Shown: in pieces, positions 41,872-51,425 of the stretch
Numbering within the stretch: the first letter of the stretch is position 1
Layout: each line of letters starts with the position of its first letter
NCBI RefSeq assembly: GCF_016861695.1
Contig: NZ_BOLP01000014.1
Location: forward strand, 1-64,000
DNA from: Levilactobacillus andaensis
GTDB lineage: Bacteria; Bacillota; Bacilli; Lactobacillales; Lactobacillaceae
Length of the DNA stretch: 64,000 bases
Direction: 5' to 3'
The notes under the pieces: generated by a model
What the model was told of the DNA's origin: nothing
The model's input: the letters and a program-made list of their open reading frames with translations, nothing else
Databases searched by the model: none
Program-made: the position numbers and the translations under genes

Positions 41872-43074
41872 GTGAAATTTATTCATGCAGCAGATTTACA
41901 TTTGGATAGTCCATTTCTGGGATTGACCACCCTCCCCAGTGCGTTACTGGCAACGGTGCGGCAGTCAACTTTTTCCGCGGCGACCCGAATTTTTGACCGG
42001 GCCTTGGCGGAGCACGTTGACTTTGTGGTGTTGGCGGGCGACCTCTTTGACCGTTCAGAACAGAGTGTGGCGGCCCAGGCATTTCTGTTTCAGCAGTTTC
42101 AGCGGCTGGCTGATGCCCAGATTCCAGTTTTCATCAGCTTCGGGAACCACGACTACGCTGCTGATCAGCATCAGACGGTCGCGTATCCGGCCAATGTGAC
42201 CACGTTTGGCCCCGAGGTGGGGACGGAGACCATCACGCTGACTTCCGGTGAAACCGTAGCGGTCAGTGGCTTTAGCTATCCCGAACGGTGGGTCACGGCT
42301 GATCCGGTCAGCGACTTTCCAGACCACGCGCAGACGGATTGGCACATTGGTCTGTTGCACGGGGCGGTGGCAACGGGGAGTGCTGACCACTATGCGCCGT
42401 TTACCATCGCAGAATTACTGGCTAAACGTTACGATTACTGGGCGTTAGGTCACATCCACCACCGTCAGTTGTTAAATGAACAGCCGCCGATTTTATATGC
42501 CGGAAATCCACAGGGGCGGTCGATCAACGAGACGGGGACCAAGGGTGCCTATTTGGTCACTAGTCAGCAGGGAAAGTTGGTACCGGAATTCTTTGAGACT
42601 GGCGTGGTTGATTGGGAAACACCGATCGTTCAGCTCACGGCGACCACTTTAAGCGAGTTGGGGGACCAAGTGACGGCATGGCTGGTCGAGCATCCGGCAA
42701 CGAAACCGACGCTGACGGGAATGACGGTTGAGTTGGCGGCCACGATGGCAGAGTCCGTTTCGAGCGATTGGCTCAGTCTATTTCAGAAGACACATCAACG
42801 CCAGATGAAGGCCAGTCAACAGTTCATCACGCGGTTAAATGTGACGACTCCAGCGGCCACCTTGACTGCTCCTCAGCTGGATCAACGGTATTGGGAGCAG
42901 GGGGCCACAACCGTTTTCACTGCGGCTAACGAAGAGCAGCTTTTCGGCAAATTAGCACAGAATCCAGCGCTGGCCGACTGGTTCGCGCAACCGACAACAC
43001 GCACGCAGCTACGGGAGTTGGCAGAACAAGACTTACGACAGGCAATGGGAGAGGCGGGTCACGATGTATCTTAA
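41872..43074 (+). CDS. yhaO: DNA repair metallophosphoesterase YhaO (SbcD-like)
   Basis: 400 aa from GTG 41872, with GGGGGAG 8 nt upstream; upstream frame crosses a repeat remnant and is rejected. Calcineurin-like nuclease motifs in order: HAADLHLDS near residue 5, LAGDLFDRS near 58, GNHDY near 88, LLHGA near 160 and LGHIHH near 193. By analogy to SbcD/Mre11 it pairs with the ATPase encoded next (yhaN, 11-nt overlap) in nucleolytic processing of DNA ends. First gene of a yhaO-yhaN-yhaM operon as in Bacillus. Confidence 0.92.
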   Translation: MKFIHAADLHLDSPFLGLTTLPSALLATVRQSTFSAATRIFDRALAEHVDFVVLAGDLFDRSEQSVAAQAFLFQQFQRLADAQIPVFISFGNHDYAADQHQTVAYPANVTTFGPEVGTETITLTSGETVAVSGFSYPERWVTADPVSDFPDHAQTDWHIGLLHGAVATGSADHYAPFTIAELLAKRYDYWALGHIHHRQLLNEQPPILYAGNPQGRSINETGTKGAYLVTSQQGKLVPEFFETGVVDWETPIVQLTATTLSELGDQVTAWLVEHPATKPTLTGMTVELAATMAESVSSDWLSLFQKTHQRQMKASQQFITRLNVTTPAATLTAPQLDQRYWEQGATTVFTAANEEQLFGKLAQNPALADWFAQPTTRTQLRELAEQDLRQAMGEAGHDVS

Positions 43075-45685
43075 CCAATTAACGATTTATGGGTTTGGTA
43101 AATTTCATGACCGGACCTTCGACCTCACTGCGGGACTAAACGTTCTGGTGGGACCCAATGAGGCTGGTAAATCAACGCTGACTCAATTTATCACGGCTAT
43201 CTTGTTTGGCTTTCCGACCAAAAAGCATCCGGAATTGCGGTATGAACCGCTGGATGGCAGTCGCTTTGGCGGCGAGATTACCTTTACCCGGGAGCAAACG
43301 CGCTACCTGGTGACACGGACGGATGGCCCACGCGGAGGAACCGTCACGTTGCGGGACCTGACGACGGAAATGACGCTGCCAGCAGCGAGCCTGCCACATC
43401 TGCTAGAACCAGTCGATGAAACGTTGTTTACCAACGTTTATGCCATGAATGAACCGCGGTTAGGCACCGTCTTTTCCGCATCCAAACAGGAATTGGTCGA
43501 CCGATTACGCCATGTCGGCGCTATTGGCAGTGACTTTTGGCTGCAACAGGCGCAGACACTTGGGAAACAAGCGGATGAGCTTTATAAACCACAAGGGCGT
43601 AATCCCATTTTAAATCAGCAACTACATGAACATCAGGAACTTACAGCCAAGCTTGCCAAGGCCAAGGCCGCGTATGGGACGTACTGGGATCTCCTCCAGC
43701 GGCAACAAACGCAGCGGCAGCAACAGGGGGAACTTCAACAACAATTGCAACAGCAACGGCAGGTCACGGCGCAGCTCGAACAACAGGCCGCTAGTTGGCC
43801 GACCTTCGTGCAGTGGCAACAGCTAGCGCAACAACAACCGCTCACAACGACGGGGTTTGCCCGGGCAGATGCGACCGAATTGGAGCGGCTTACCAGTAAG
43901 ACGACGGCGATGACGACGACCTTAAAAGAGGGCCAGGCCAAACTGCAACAATTACAGCAAACGACAAAATTGTCGCCGCTGTTCACCCAGTATTTGGCGG
44001 CAACGGCCCAAGTTGACCCGTTATTCGAGCAGCTGGCAATGGTTAAAGCGGCCAATGAGACTTGTGAGCGACTACGAGCGAGTCAGCAGGATTATCAGCA
44101 ACGGGCGACGGCTATCGAGCAACAATATGCGCCGGACGGTCAGATGCCACGCCCATTTTCATTGGCGACGATGCAGCAGGTCAAACGATTGCGGGAAAAG
44201 CTGGCGACGGCCAATCAAAAACGGCGTCAGTTGCAACAGGAGTTGAACCGTCTCAATGAGGATTATCGTCAAGCGCAGCCAACCCGGCGACAACAGCACA
44301 ATCCCCTAGCGGATAAGCAGTTGGGATGGTTAGCGGCCGGTCTGGTTATCTTGGTAGGTGCCATGTTTCTTCCCGGGACACTCTTTAAGTTGATTGGGGC
44401 GTTGGGTGGGGTGGCGGTCGGTTATTACGGCGCCTTCATCGTGGATGGTGAGACGCCGGCAAGTCGGCAACTGCAAGACTTAACCGACAGTATTCGCGAT
44501 ATTCAAGCCCAGCTTCGCGAGGGTGGGCAGCAGGAAGACGCCCTGACCAATCAGCTGGAAGCCGTGGGTGATTCCTACGGTTTGGGGCAGATTCCGGTGG
44601 AGCAATGGTCGGCGGCACAGGCGGCCATTGGCGAATGGGAGCACCTGACCCAACAACTGCAGCAGACGGCGGAGCAAGTGACGACCGCAACGCAGACCAT
44701 CAGTGAGTTTCAAATGGCGGTCGCCCAAGCCTTACCCGAGCTACAAAATCAGCCGTTAGCAACGGTTCTCCAACAACTGGCAGGGCTGCAGGTGACCCGT
44801 CAGGCCCTCAGTTCGCAGCAAACGGATCTGACGACTGTGGCTACAGACATTCAGCGGACTCAGCACGCCCTGACCCAGGCCCAACACGCCGAGGAGACCT
44901 TCTTGCGGACGCGAAACCTGACAACGGTCGACGAGTTCTATCACCATTACCAGCAGATTCGTGAACAGGACAATCAAACGGCCCAGCAGCAGGCACTAGC
45001 GACACAACTAGGGCCAGCGATGCAGAAAGCCTTGCAGCAGTATGCGACGCAAGCTGAGCTGACAGTCACTGTCCAACAGGCCCAGCAGCAACAGCAGGCT
45101 TTGCAAGGGAAGCTGGATACGCTGACAACGAGTTTGGCAACGTTAGCAGGTCAGCTTGACCAACTGACGGCCAGCGGGACGCAAGCTAGTTTGCAACAAA
45201 AATTAGCCAACCTAGAGGCCCAGATGCAGGAAACGGCGCAGGCTTGGTTGACAAAAAATTTGACCCGCCAATGGATTGCGGCGACCTTAGCGGCGGCTTC
45301 GGGTGACCGTTTACCCCAAATTGTGGCCCAAGCTAGTGAATTTTATGGCAAATTAACTGAAAACCGGTATACTGAAATTGAATTAACCCCCAATACATTA
45401 CGGGTTCAATTGGCAACGGGAGAGTGGCGCGAGGTTGGCCAACTCTCCCGGGGCACGGCGGAGCAGCTGGATTTAGCCGTTAAATTGGCTTTCGCGGTGG
45501 TCATGAACCAACGCGTCGGCATGCCGTTAGTGATCGATGATGGCTTAGTGAACTTTGATGAGCATCGGCGACAAGCGGCTTATGCGCTCTTAGCTGAAAT
45601 TAGTGAGACGGTGCAGGTGATTTTTCTGACGGCCGATGTCACGGTAAATGCGATTGCGGGAAATTTGATTCGGTTAACTGACTAG
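43064..45685 (+). CDS. yhaN: AAA ATPase YhaN (SbcC/RecN-like)
   Basis: 873 aa. Walker A GPNEAGKST near residue 31-38. A very Gln-rich coiled coil covers about 180-400 and 480-740, interrupted near 425-465 by two hydrophobic segments (LGWLAAGLVILVGAMFL, LIGALGGVAVGYYGAF), a feature of YhaN that may tie the complex to the membrane. The C-terminal half-site has SRGTAEQLDLAVKLAF and Walker B PLVIDDGLVNFDEHR near 825. Overlaps yhaO by 11 nt; yhaM follows 11 nt later. Confidence 0.92.
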   Translation: MYLNQLTIYGFGKFHDRTFDLTAGLNVLVGPNEAGKSTLTQFITAILFGFPTKKHPELRYEPLDGSRFGGEITFTREQTRYLVTRTDGPRGGTVTLRDLTTEMTLPAASLPHLLEPVDETLFTNVYAMNEPRLGTVFSASKQELVDRLRHVGAIGSDFWLQQAQTLGKQADELYKPQGRNPILNQQLHEHQELTAKLAKAKAAYGTYWDLLQRQQTQRQQQGELQQQLQQQRQVTAQLEQQAASWPTFVQWQQLAQQQPLTTTGFARADATELERLTSKTTAMTTTLKEGQAKLQQLQQTTKLSPLFTQYLAATAQVDPLFEQLAMVKAANETCERLRASQQDYQQRATAIEQQYAPDGQMPRPFSLATMQQVKRLREKLATANQKRRQLQQELNRLNEDYRQAQPTRRQQHNPLADKQLGWLAAGLVILVGAMFLPGTLFKLIGALGGVAVGYYGAFIVDGETPASRQLQDLTDSIRDIQAQLREGGQQEDALTNQLEAVGDSYGLGQIPVEQWSAAQAAIGEWEHLTQQLQQTAEQVTTATQTISEFQMAVAQALPELQNQPLATVLQQLAGLQVTRQALSSQQTDLTTVATDIQRTQHALTQAQHAEETFLRTRNLTTVDEFYHHYQQIREQDNQTAQQQALATQLGPAMQKALQQYATQAELTVTVQQAQQQQQALQGKLDTLTTSLATLAGQLDQLTASGTQASLQQKLANLEAQMQETAQAWLTKNLTRQWIAATLAAASGDRLPQIVAQASEFYGKLTENRYTEIELTPNTLRVQLATGEWREVGQLSRGTAEQLDLAVKLAFAVVMNQRVGMPLVIDDGLVNFDEHRRQAAYALLAEISETVQVIFLTADVTVNAIAGNLIRLTD

Positions 45686-45696
45686 GAGGGACTTCA

Positions 45697-46671
45697 ATGG
45701 CGGCAACAAAACAGTTAATGGATTACGATGTTGATGAAGCGGTGGACGTCTTTGCGCTGTTAAAATCAGCGGACGTACGGACTGCAAAGAACGGTAAACA
45801 GTACATTGCTTTGGTATTTGAGGACCAGTCTGGTGAAATCTCAGGGAAATACTGGGATGCTTCGGCGGAAGATGTCAAAAACTACGTGGCTGGCCGGGTC
45901 ATTCATCTGCAAGGGAAGCGCGAGAATTATCAAACGCACCCACAGATCAAAATTTTCCATTTACGTTTGACGGGACCAGGTGAACCAGCCGATCCGGATC
46001 AATTCATCGAGCGCGCACCGATGTCACGGGCCGAGATGGAAGAGTACATTAACCAAACGATTTTTGAGATCACCCAGCCCACGTGGAACCGGCTCGTTCG
46101 GAAGCTCCTGGCAGAATTTCAGGATCAGTTCTTTACATTTCCGGCGGCCAAGAGTAACCACCATGCCTTTCAGGGTGGACTGGCATTTCATACGATTTCT
46201 ATTTTGAAGCTGGCCCATTCTGTTGTGGACCAGTATCCAGATTTGAACGCGCCTTTGCTGTATGCCGGCGCAATCCTACATGACTTGGGCAAGACGATTG
46301 AACTGTCCGGGCCCAAGTCGACGACCTACACGTTGGCCGGCAACTTGATCGGTCACATCGTGCTGATCGATGGCGAACTGGTCCGGGCTTGTGATCCATT
46401 GAAATTGGACCCGCAGGCGGAGGACGTGTTGTTGTTGCGGCACATGATTCTCAGCCATCATGGCCTGTTGGAATATGGGTCACCCGTCCGGCCAGCGCTG
46501 CGTGAGGCCGACGTCTTACACCAACTGGATGAATTGGATGCCTCAATCATGATGCTCGATACGGTCGTGGGGCACACGGAACCCGGCGAGTTTTCGGAAC
46601 GGGTCTTTGCGATGGATGGCCGGCGCTTTTACCGGCCAACGACAGATACGCCGCAACCGAAGACGGAGTAG
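45697..46671 (+). CDS. yhaM: 3'-5' exoribonuclease YhaM
   Basis: 324 aa. N-terminal OB-fold (about 15-95: YIALVFEDQSGEISGKYWD) and a C-terminal HD domain with HAFQGGLAFHT near 152, LHDLGKT near 195 and HHGLLEYGSP near 251. Metal-dependent 3'-5' exonuclease on RNA and single-stranded DNA. AGGAGGG precedes the ATG. Last gene of the operon, with a terminator at 46729-46753. Confidence 0.95.
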   Translation: MAATKQLMDYDVDEAVDVFALLKSADVRTAKNGKQYIALVFEDQSGEISGKYWDASAEDVKNYVAGRVIHLQGKRENYQTHPQIKIFHLRLTGPGEPADPDQFIERAPMSRAEMEEYINQTIFEITQPTWNRLVRKLLAEFQDQFFTFPAAKSNHHAFQGGLAFHTISILKLAHSVVDQYPDLNAPLLYAGAILHDLGKTIELSGPKSTTYTLAGNLIGHIVLIDGELVRACDPLKLDPQAEDVLLLRHMILSHHGLLEYGSPVRPALREADVLHQLDELDASIMMLDTVVGHTEPGEFSERVFAMDGRRFYRPTTDTPQPKTE

Positions 46672-46728
46672 AATTTTCAGATTAAAAGTTAATGGGTGAT
46701 TTTCAATCGTAAGTAGAATATTTAGAAA

Positions 46729-46753
46729 TGGGACTGGTTATCAGTCCTTTTTT
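46729..46753 (+). terminator. Terminator of the yhaONM operon
   Basis: GGACTG/CAGTCC followed by TTTTTTG. Confidence 0.8.
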
Positions 46754-46795
46754 GTTTGATGAAAGGTGGTCGGTTATGACGTTTATGGCCAGCAC

Positions 46796-46829
46796 AAAAA
46801 GGGCACCGACCAAAATAGTCGGTGCCCTT
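46796..46829 (-). terminator. Terminator of prsA
   Basis: GGGCACCGAC/GTCGGTGCCC on the minus strand with a TTTTTG tail. Confidence 0.9.
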
Positions 46830-46854
46830 AATCGTAGTCATAAATGAGTTGATG

Positions 46855-47775
46855 TTACTTAGAAGATGAGCTTGCAGTAGTTGATGAGCTGCTTGATGAC
46901 AAGTAGTCAGAAAGGATGTTCTTCAAGTCGCTATCCTTGATAGAAACGTTACCCTTCTTCAAGACCTTAGCCACAACATTGTGTAAAACAGTGCTGTCGT
47001 TCATGTCGTTGTCAAGAACTTGCTTCTTCAGTTCAGCCTTGTGTTGGTTCATAGTGCCCTTACCAGGGTTCTTCAACATCAAGATGACGTGGTAACCATA
47101 TTGCGTCTTAACAGGCGTTGTGGTAAATTCGTCGGTGCTCAACTTGAAGGCAGCCTTCTTGAAGGTGGCGTCAAGAGAAGTATCAGTGCTATCGAAGGCA
47201 CTCAACTTACCACCCTTGTTCTTGGTAGCCGTATCAGTAGAGTACTTCTTAGCTAACTTCGTGAATTCACTAGTCAGGTTGCTCTTCTTAGTGCTCTTCA
47301 AGTCGCTGATAACGGTGTTAGCAGTGGACTTCTTGGAAACTAAGATGTGGGCAACGGTAACTTCTGGTTCGTAACTCTTGAATTGCTTCTTAAGTTGCGC
47401 ATCAGTAACCGTGACGTTGTCCTTAACGGCTTCCTTCAACAGTAAGTTAGAACGGATTTCCGTCTTCAAACTGGATTGGGTCATACCGCTTTGGGCTAAG
47501 ACACTGCTAAATGATGAACCATATTGCGCCTTGTATTGGTTGAATTGCTTGGTAACAGCGGACTTCTTGACCTTGCTACCGTATTCCTTTTCCAAGACCT
47601 TGTTCAAAATCATTTGTTGCAGAACCTGCTTACCAGAGGAAGTACCCTTTAAACTGCTGTAGTAGGCACTTTCAGTGATCTTACCACCGTTAGTCGTGGC
47701 AACGGTCTTGCTCCCACAGCCGGCAAGCGTAAAGGTTAATAACACACCGGCAAGGGCAATAAACCATTTCTTCAT
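46855..47775 (-). CDS. prsA: Foldase lipoprotein PrsA
   Basis: 306 aa counted from ATG 47775 ([10 protein letters not shown]), six codons inside a longer frame; both starts have weak ribosome sites, and the lipoprotein signal argues for the shorter form. Lipobox LAGC puts the lipid-bearing Cys at residue 20. A SurA-like N-terminal helical part, a parvulin peptidyl-prolyl isomerase domain about 140-235 ([11 protein letters not shown].., [14 protein letters not shown]) and a Ser-rich tail. Helps secreted proteins fold outside the membrane. Monocistronic, convergent with yhaM. Confidence 0.94.
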   Translation of the reverse strand: MKKWFIALAGVLLTFTLAGCGSKTVATTNGGKITESAYYSSLKGTSSGKQVLQQMILNKVLEKEYGSKVKKSAVTKQFNQYKAQYGSSFSSVLAQSGMTQSSLKTEIRSNLLLKEAVKDNVTVTDAQLKKQFKSYEPEVTVAHILVSKKSTANTVISDLKSTKKSNLTSEFTKLAKKYSTDTATKNKGGKLSAFDSTDTSLDATFKKAAFKLSTDEFTTTPVKTQYGYHVILMLKNPGKGTMNQHKAELKKQVLDNDMNDSTVLHNVVAKVLKKGNVSIKDSDLKNILSDYLSSSSSSTTASSSSK

Positions 47776-47887
47776 ATTGCTCAACACATCCATTCATCAA
47801 AATTGGTGTAAACACCATACTCAGACATCATAACACAAATCTTGCTAAACCTAAAAAGGTCGGCAAAGCTTTACAAAAAGTTCAAAT

Positions 47888-48208
47888 TTACGCATTGTCC
47901 CAGCGTGACGCGGTTTCTTCGATTTTTTCGACACGGGGCGCAATTTTAAACGTAAATTTTTCAATATCCGTTTGAATATCATCGAGAACTGGCATCGCCG
48001 CATCAATTGCGGTGGTTAATCGTTGGGTACTTTGCGTTAAATTATCTTTGGCGTCTTTGACGTCATCAATTTTAGCCGCCGTGTGCTTGGCTTGTTCACC
48101 AACACTTTTTCCCCAGGTGAGGGGGTCTTGCTTGGTTAAAGTTAAGTAAGCGGCCAAACCAACGCCAACTGCGAGGACGCTACCCGCTAAGAAACGACCG
48201 ATTTGCAT
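47888..48208 (-). CDS. YhaH/YtxH-like membrane-anchored small protein
   Basis: 106 aa. One N-terminal membrane segment (about 5-25, FLAGSVLAVGVGLAAYLTL) and a long helical, charged remainder with coiled-coil character (DDVKDAKDNLTQSTQRL). Position next to hit and prsA matches Bacillus yhaH. It starts 4 nt after the hit stop, with TTGGAGG inside hit, so it is co-transcribed. Function unknown. Confidence 0.75.
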   Translation of the reverse strand: MQIGRFLAGSVLAVGVGLAAYLTLTKQDPLTWGKSVGEQAKHTAAKIDDVKDAKDNLTQSTQRLTTAIDAAMPVLDDIQTDIEKFTFKIAPRVEKIEETASRWDNA

Positions 48209-48211
48209 AAT

Positions 48212-48670
48212 TTAAGCCTCCAAGTGTGCTTTGATCTGTTCTTGAATTGCGGCGTACTTTGCAGGGGTGTAGTTACCAGAGTTGTCCTGGAAAATCATCT
48301 TGAAATCATCGTGGTCCGTGTAACGAGGAACCAGGTGGAAATGGGAGTGGAAGACGGACTGGTAAGCGACCTTCCCGTTGTTGTTCACGATGTTCATCCC
48401 CGTAATAGTCGGATCAGCCGCTTGAATGGCGCGGGCAATCTTAGGAATCCGGGAGAACACTGCGGCAGCGAGATCAGTATCGTAGGCAAAAATGTCTTGA
48501 ACGTGTGTCTTCGGAATGACCAGCGTGTGGCCGGGAGTCCCTTGGGAGATATCCAAAAAGGCCTTAACGATATTGTCTTCGTAGACGGTGTAACTAGGAA
48601 TCTCTCCCTTTAAAATCTTACAGAAAACACAGTCGTCGGCATAGTGTGGCTCGAGGGTCATTTGATCCAT
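48212..48670 (-). CDS. hit: HIT-family nucleotide hydrolase
   Basis: 152 aa from ATG 48670 with GAAGGAG upstream; a longer frame would run through repeat B8. Zinc-like pair CVFCKIL at the N-terminus, GHTLVIPKTHV near 50 and the histidine triad HSHFHLVPRY near 108. Members hydrolyse dinucleoside polyphosphates or nucleoside phosphoramidates. Divergent neighbour of ecsAB, as in Bacillus. Confidence 0.94.
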   Translation of the reverse strand: MDQMTLEPHYADDCVFCKILKGEIPSYTVYEDNIVKAFLDISQGTPGHTLVIPKTHVQDIFAYDTDLAAAVFSRIPKIARAIQAADPTITGMNIVNNNGKVAYQSVFHSHFHLVPRYTDHDDFKMIFQDNSGNYTPAKYAAIQEQIKAHLEA

Positions 48671-48777
48671 GAAAACTCCTTCTTTCGGTTCGATTTCATT
48701 CATTATACACCATCGAGGAGCCGGCTTGGCAAGCGGTTTAGTTAGTGATAAGGATTGGATTTGGCTAGATATAAAAT

Positions 48778-48972
48778 GGTTGCACTGCGGCTGCCAGGGA
48801 TTCCGCGGCTGTGGGGACGCTTCAGCCTGAAAGACCATCAGGCTTCTCGCTCGATTTGAAGTCACGCCAAGACCACGTGTCTTCAAAGTCGCCCATGGTG
48901 TAGGCTGGCCAGAACACCAGCCAACGCCATTATCACGGCCAGCTCCATCCCTGGCTTCCTCCGGCTCCGATT
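48778..48972 (-). repeat. Repeat B, full copy, reverse (B8)
   Basis: Reverse copy from GGTTGCACTGCGGCTGCC to CTTCCTCCGGCTCC, with hairpin AGCCTGA/TCAGGCT and the TTTGAAGACACG/CGTGACTTCAAA arm. It lies in the hit-ecsA divergent region, about 107 nt before the hit start. Confidence 0.85.
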
Positions 48973-49220
48973 GATTTCTGACATGAAAAATGTTGGTGGT
49001 CATAAACAGTCTGAGTTGCCAGATAAGGGTATACCGTCTCATGAGTGACATTCCACGGTAGCTATCGATTGACGTTTAGAATTATTAATCGTTAGTTATC
49101 ATATTACGTACATTTTCGAGCATATCTTGGAAGTTTAGTCTTCTTACCATTATTTTGTAGTGAATGGCGGGACAGCAAACGATGGTTAATCTTTTCCGGC
49201 AAGGGTGGGTGCGCAACCTT

Positions 49221-49255
49221 AGCAGGCGGAATCCCTGACAGCCGCAGGCGACACA
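49221..49255 (+). repeat. Repeat B, 3' end fragment (B9)
   Basis: Only GCAGGCGGAATCCCTGAC and AGCCGCAGGCGACAC remain. It lies 50 nt upstream of a TATAAT box (near 49307) that probably drives ecsA. Confidence 0.65.
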
Positions 49256-49406
49256 GTTTCGTCTATTCCAACCTACCAGACGAATTCGTTTACCTAGTGG
49301 GCTATGGTATAATAGGACAGTTATCCGTTAGCCGTGATTTCGCCTGATTTGGCGGTCCAGCCGGCGGTCTTAAAACTTAAATTTAAAAGAAATGAAGGGA
49401 TGCATA

Positions 49407-50141
49407 ATGGCTTTAGAAGTCAGCCATGTTGTGGGTGGTTACTCACAGATCCCCGTCTTAAAGGATATTAGCTTTGACGTTCGGGACGGAGAATTAGTCG
49501 GATTGATCGGGTTAAATGGGGCTGGGAAGTCGACCACCATTAACCACGTTATCGGCCTATTAACGCCACATAAAGGAACAATTACGCTAAATGGCGTCAC
49601 AATTGATCAGGACAGTCAGGCCTACAAGCAGCAGATTGCCTACATTCCAGAAACGCCAGTGTTGTATCAGGAACTGACCTTGCGGGAGCATTTGGAAATG
49701 ACCATGATGGCTTATGATTTGGACCAAAAGCAGGCCTGGGAGACCGCTCATGACCTGTTAAAGATCTTCCGGCTCGACAATAAATTGGATTGGTTCCCCG
49801 CGAACTTTTCTAAGGGGATGAAGCAAAAGGTCATGATTGTCTGTGCGTTCTTAACGCAGGCCAAACTTTACATCATCGACGAACCTTTCTTAGGATTGGA
49901 TCCACTGGCCGTTAATGACCTGTTGAACTTGATCGAACAACGGAAGAAGACCGGGGCCAGCATCCTGATGTCGACACACGTGTTGGATACCGCCCAACGG
50001 TACTGTGACCGCTTTGTCTTGTTGCATGATGGTCAAGTTAAGACTGAGGGGACTCTCAGCGAGTTACAAGCCGCTCTTCCGGAAGCGGGGGAATCGCTGA
50101 ACGATATTTACCTTTCAATGACCAAGGTCGACCGCGCATGA
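49407..50141 (+). CDS. ecsA: ABC transporter ATPase EcsA
   Basis: 244 aa from ATG 49407 (AAGGGATG upstream). Walker A GLNGAGKST near residue 37, signature variant NFSKGMKQKV near 137, Walker B LYIIDEPFLGLDP near 155, His switch STHVLD near 190. Works with EcsB; in Bacillus the pair affects regulated membrane proteolysis and secretion. Its stop overlaps the ecsB start (ATGA). Confidence 0.93.
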   Translation: MALEVSHVVGGYSQIPVLKDISFDVRDGELVGLIGLNGAGKSTTINHVIGLLTPHKGTITLNGVTIDQDSQAYKQQIAYIPETPVLYQELTLREHLEMTMMAYDLDQKQAWETAHDLLKIFRLDNKLDWFPANFSKGMKQKVMIVCAFLTQAKLYIIDEPFLGLDPLAVNDLLNLIEQRKKTGASILMSTHVLDTAQRYCDRFVLLHDGQVKTEGTLSELQAALPEAGESLNDIYLSMTKVDRA

Positions 50142-51364
50142 CCGACCTATTTAAATCACGGCTGCAACGCCATCTCCGGGAAATGGCGAAATATTTGCGG
50201 CTAGTCTTCAATGATTTCTTTGTCTTTGCTTTAATGTTTCTCTTGGGTGGCCTGGGCTATGGCTACTCAAACGTCTTAAAACAGTTGAAAATGGGTCTTT
50301 GGTGGGCGCCCGTGGTTGTCGTCTTGGTCTTGCTGGTGACGCTGCAGGTCGGTCGGTTCGCGACATTGATTGAAGATGCCGACCGCGTCTTCCTCTTACC
50401 AAAGGAACGCGCCATGCATGCTTACCTAGTGGCGGCACGCCGGTACAGCCAGGGCTTGGCCCAGACGACGCAGGTCATTGTCGTCTTTCTCTTGGCACCA
50501 TTTTTGCGGGTAGCCCTGGGATGGTCGGTACCACAGATTGTGGGCTTATTGGTTGCACAGGTTATTTTAAAGGACACGCTGTTGCGCTTAGACCTGGCGA
50601 GTGCCTACCAGGTGACGGGGCAACGCCGGATGAACGAATGGCCCATCAAATGGGTGTTGGGCTTAGTTGCACTGGCCGTGGGTGTCTGGTTAACGCCATA
50701 CGCTGCGATTGTCTTGGCTATTTTAGCGGATGGAGCCGTGGCCGTTTGGATGCAACGTCACTGGCAACAACAGCAAATTCGTTGGCGCGAACAGATTAAG
50801 ATCGAAGATAACCGGATGCTGGGAATTTATCGGTTCTTCAACCTGTTCACCGAAGTCCCAATGGTGGAGGGCACCATCAAACGCCGGCGCTACCTCGACT
50901 GGCTGTTCAAGCCAATCAAGTCGACGCATGAGCAGACTTACGCGTATCTCTTTAGCCGCGGCATGGTCCGGGGCACTGACTTTAGTGGACTAGTGGTTCG
51001 ACTGACGGTCATTGGGATGTTGTTGTTGTACTTCGTGCGGGGCGAATGGCTCCCTGTCTTTCTGGCGGCACTTTTCATCTATTTGATTGGGTTTCAGCTC
51101 TTACCGTTCTTCCAGCAGTATGACGACGTGGTTTTCACCCATATCTATCCGATTGCGCCGGAATTGCGGTTGAAGAGTTTTGAACACCTCGTCACACTGA
51201 TTTTAGGAGTCGCAGCCTTGCTGATGTGGTTAGTGATCGTCGTGGCTAATTTGAGTCTGATGACGGCTGGAATCGCTTTGATAGTTGAACTCGTCGAGGT
51301 TTGGTATTTGGCCAGAATCTACACGCCACAGCGATTGGCTCGCGCAATGAAAAATAAGGCTTGA
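50138..51364 (+). CDS. ecsB: ABC transporter permease EcsB
   Basis: 408 aa, overlapping ecsA by 4 nt. About eight to ten hydrophobic segments, arranged as clusters near 30-70, 95-150, 170-215, 285-325 and 345-395, separated by a basic cytosolic loop (EQIKIEDNRMLGIYRFFN, KRRRYLDWLFKP). This is the EcsB membrane partner of EcsA. No further Ecs gene follows. Confidence 0.9.
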   Translation: MTDLFKSRLQRHLREMAKYLRLVFNDFFVFALMFLLGGLGYGYSNVLKQLKMGLWWAPVVVVLVLLVTLQVGRFATLIEDADRVFLLPKERAMHAYLVAARRYSQGLAQTTQVIVVFLLAPFLRVALGWSVPQIVGLLVAQVILKDTLLRLDLASAYQVTGQRRMNEWPIKWVLGLVALAVGVWLTPYAAIVLAILADGAVAVWMQRHWQQQQIRWREQIKIEDNRMLGIYRFFNLFTEVPMVEGTIKRRRYLDWLFKPIKSTHEQTYAYLFSRGMVRGTDFSGLVVRLTVIGMLLLYFVRGEWLPVFLAALFIYLIGFQLLPFFQQYDDVVFTHIYPIAPELRLKSFEHLVTLILGVAALLMWLVIVVANLSLMTAGIALIVELVEVWYLARIYTPQRLARAMKNKA

Positions 51365-51425
51365 CGTTGCCGCAGTTTCCCCATAGAATTAATAATAGCT
51401 GACAAATCGAGGAGGGGTGGCACGA

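Noticed and set aside
43600-45200. CAG/CAA-rich repeat tract as a possible microsatellite
   Set aside because: It is the Gln-rich coiled coil of YhaN; the codons are mixed CAA/CAG without exact tandem units.
48671-49051. N-terminal extension of hit by 127 codons
   Set aside because: The extension is repeat B8; HIT proteins start at the CxxC region, and a good ribosome site precedes ATG 48670.
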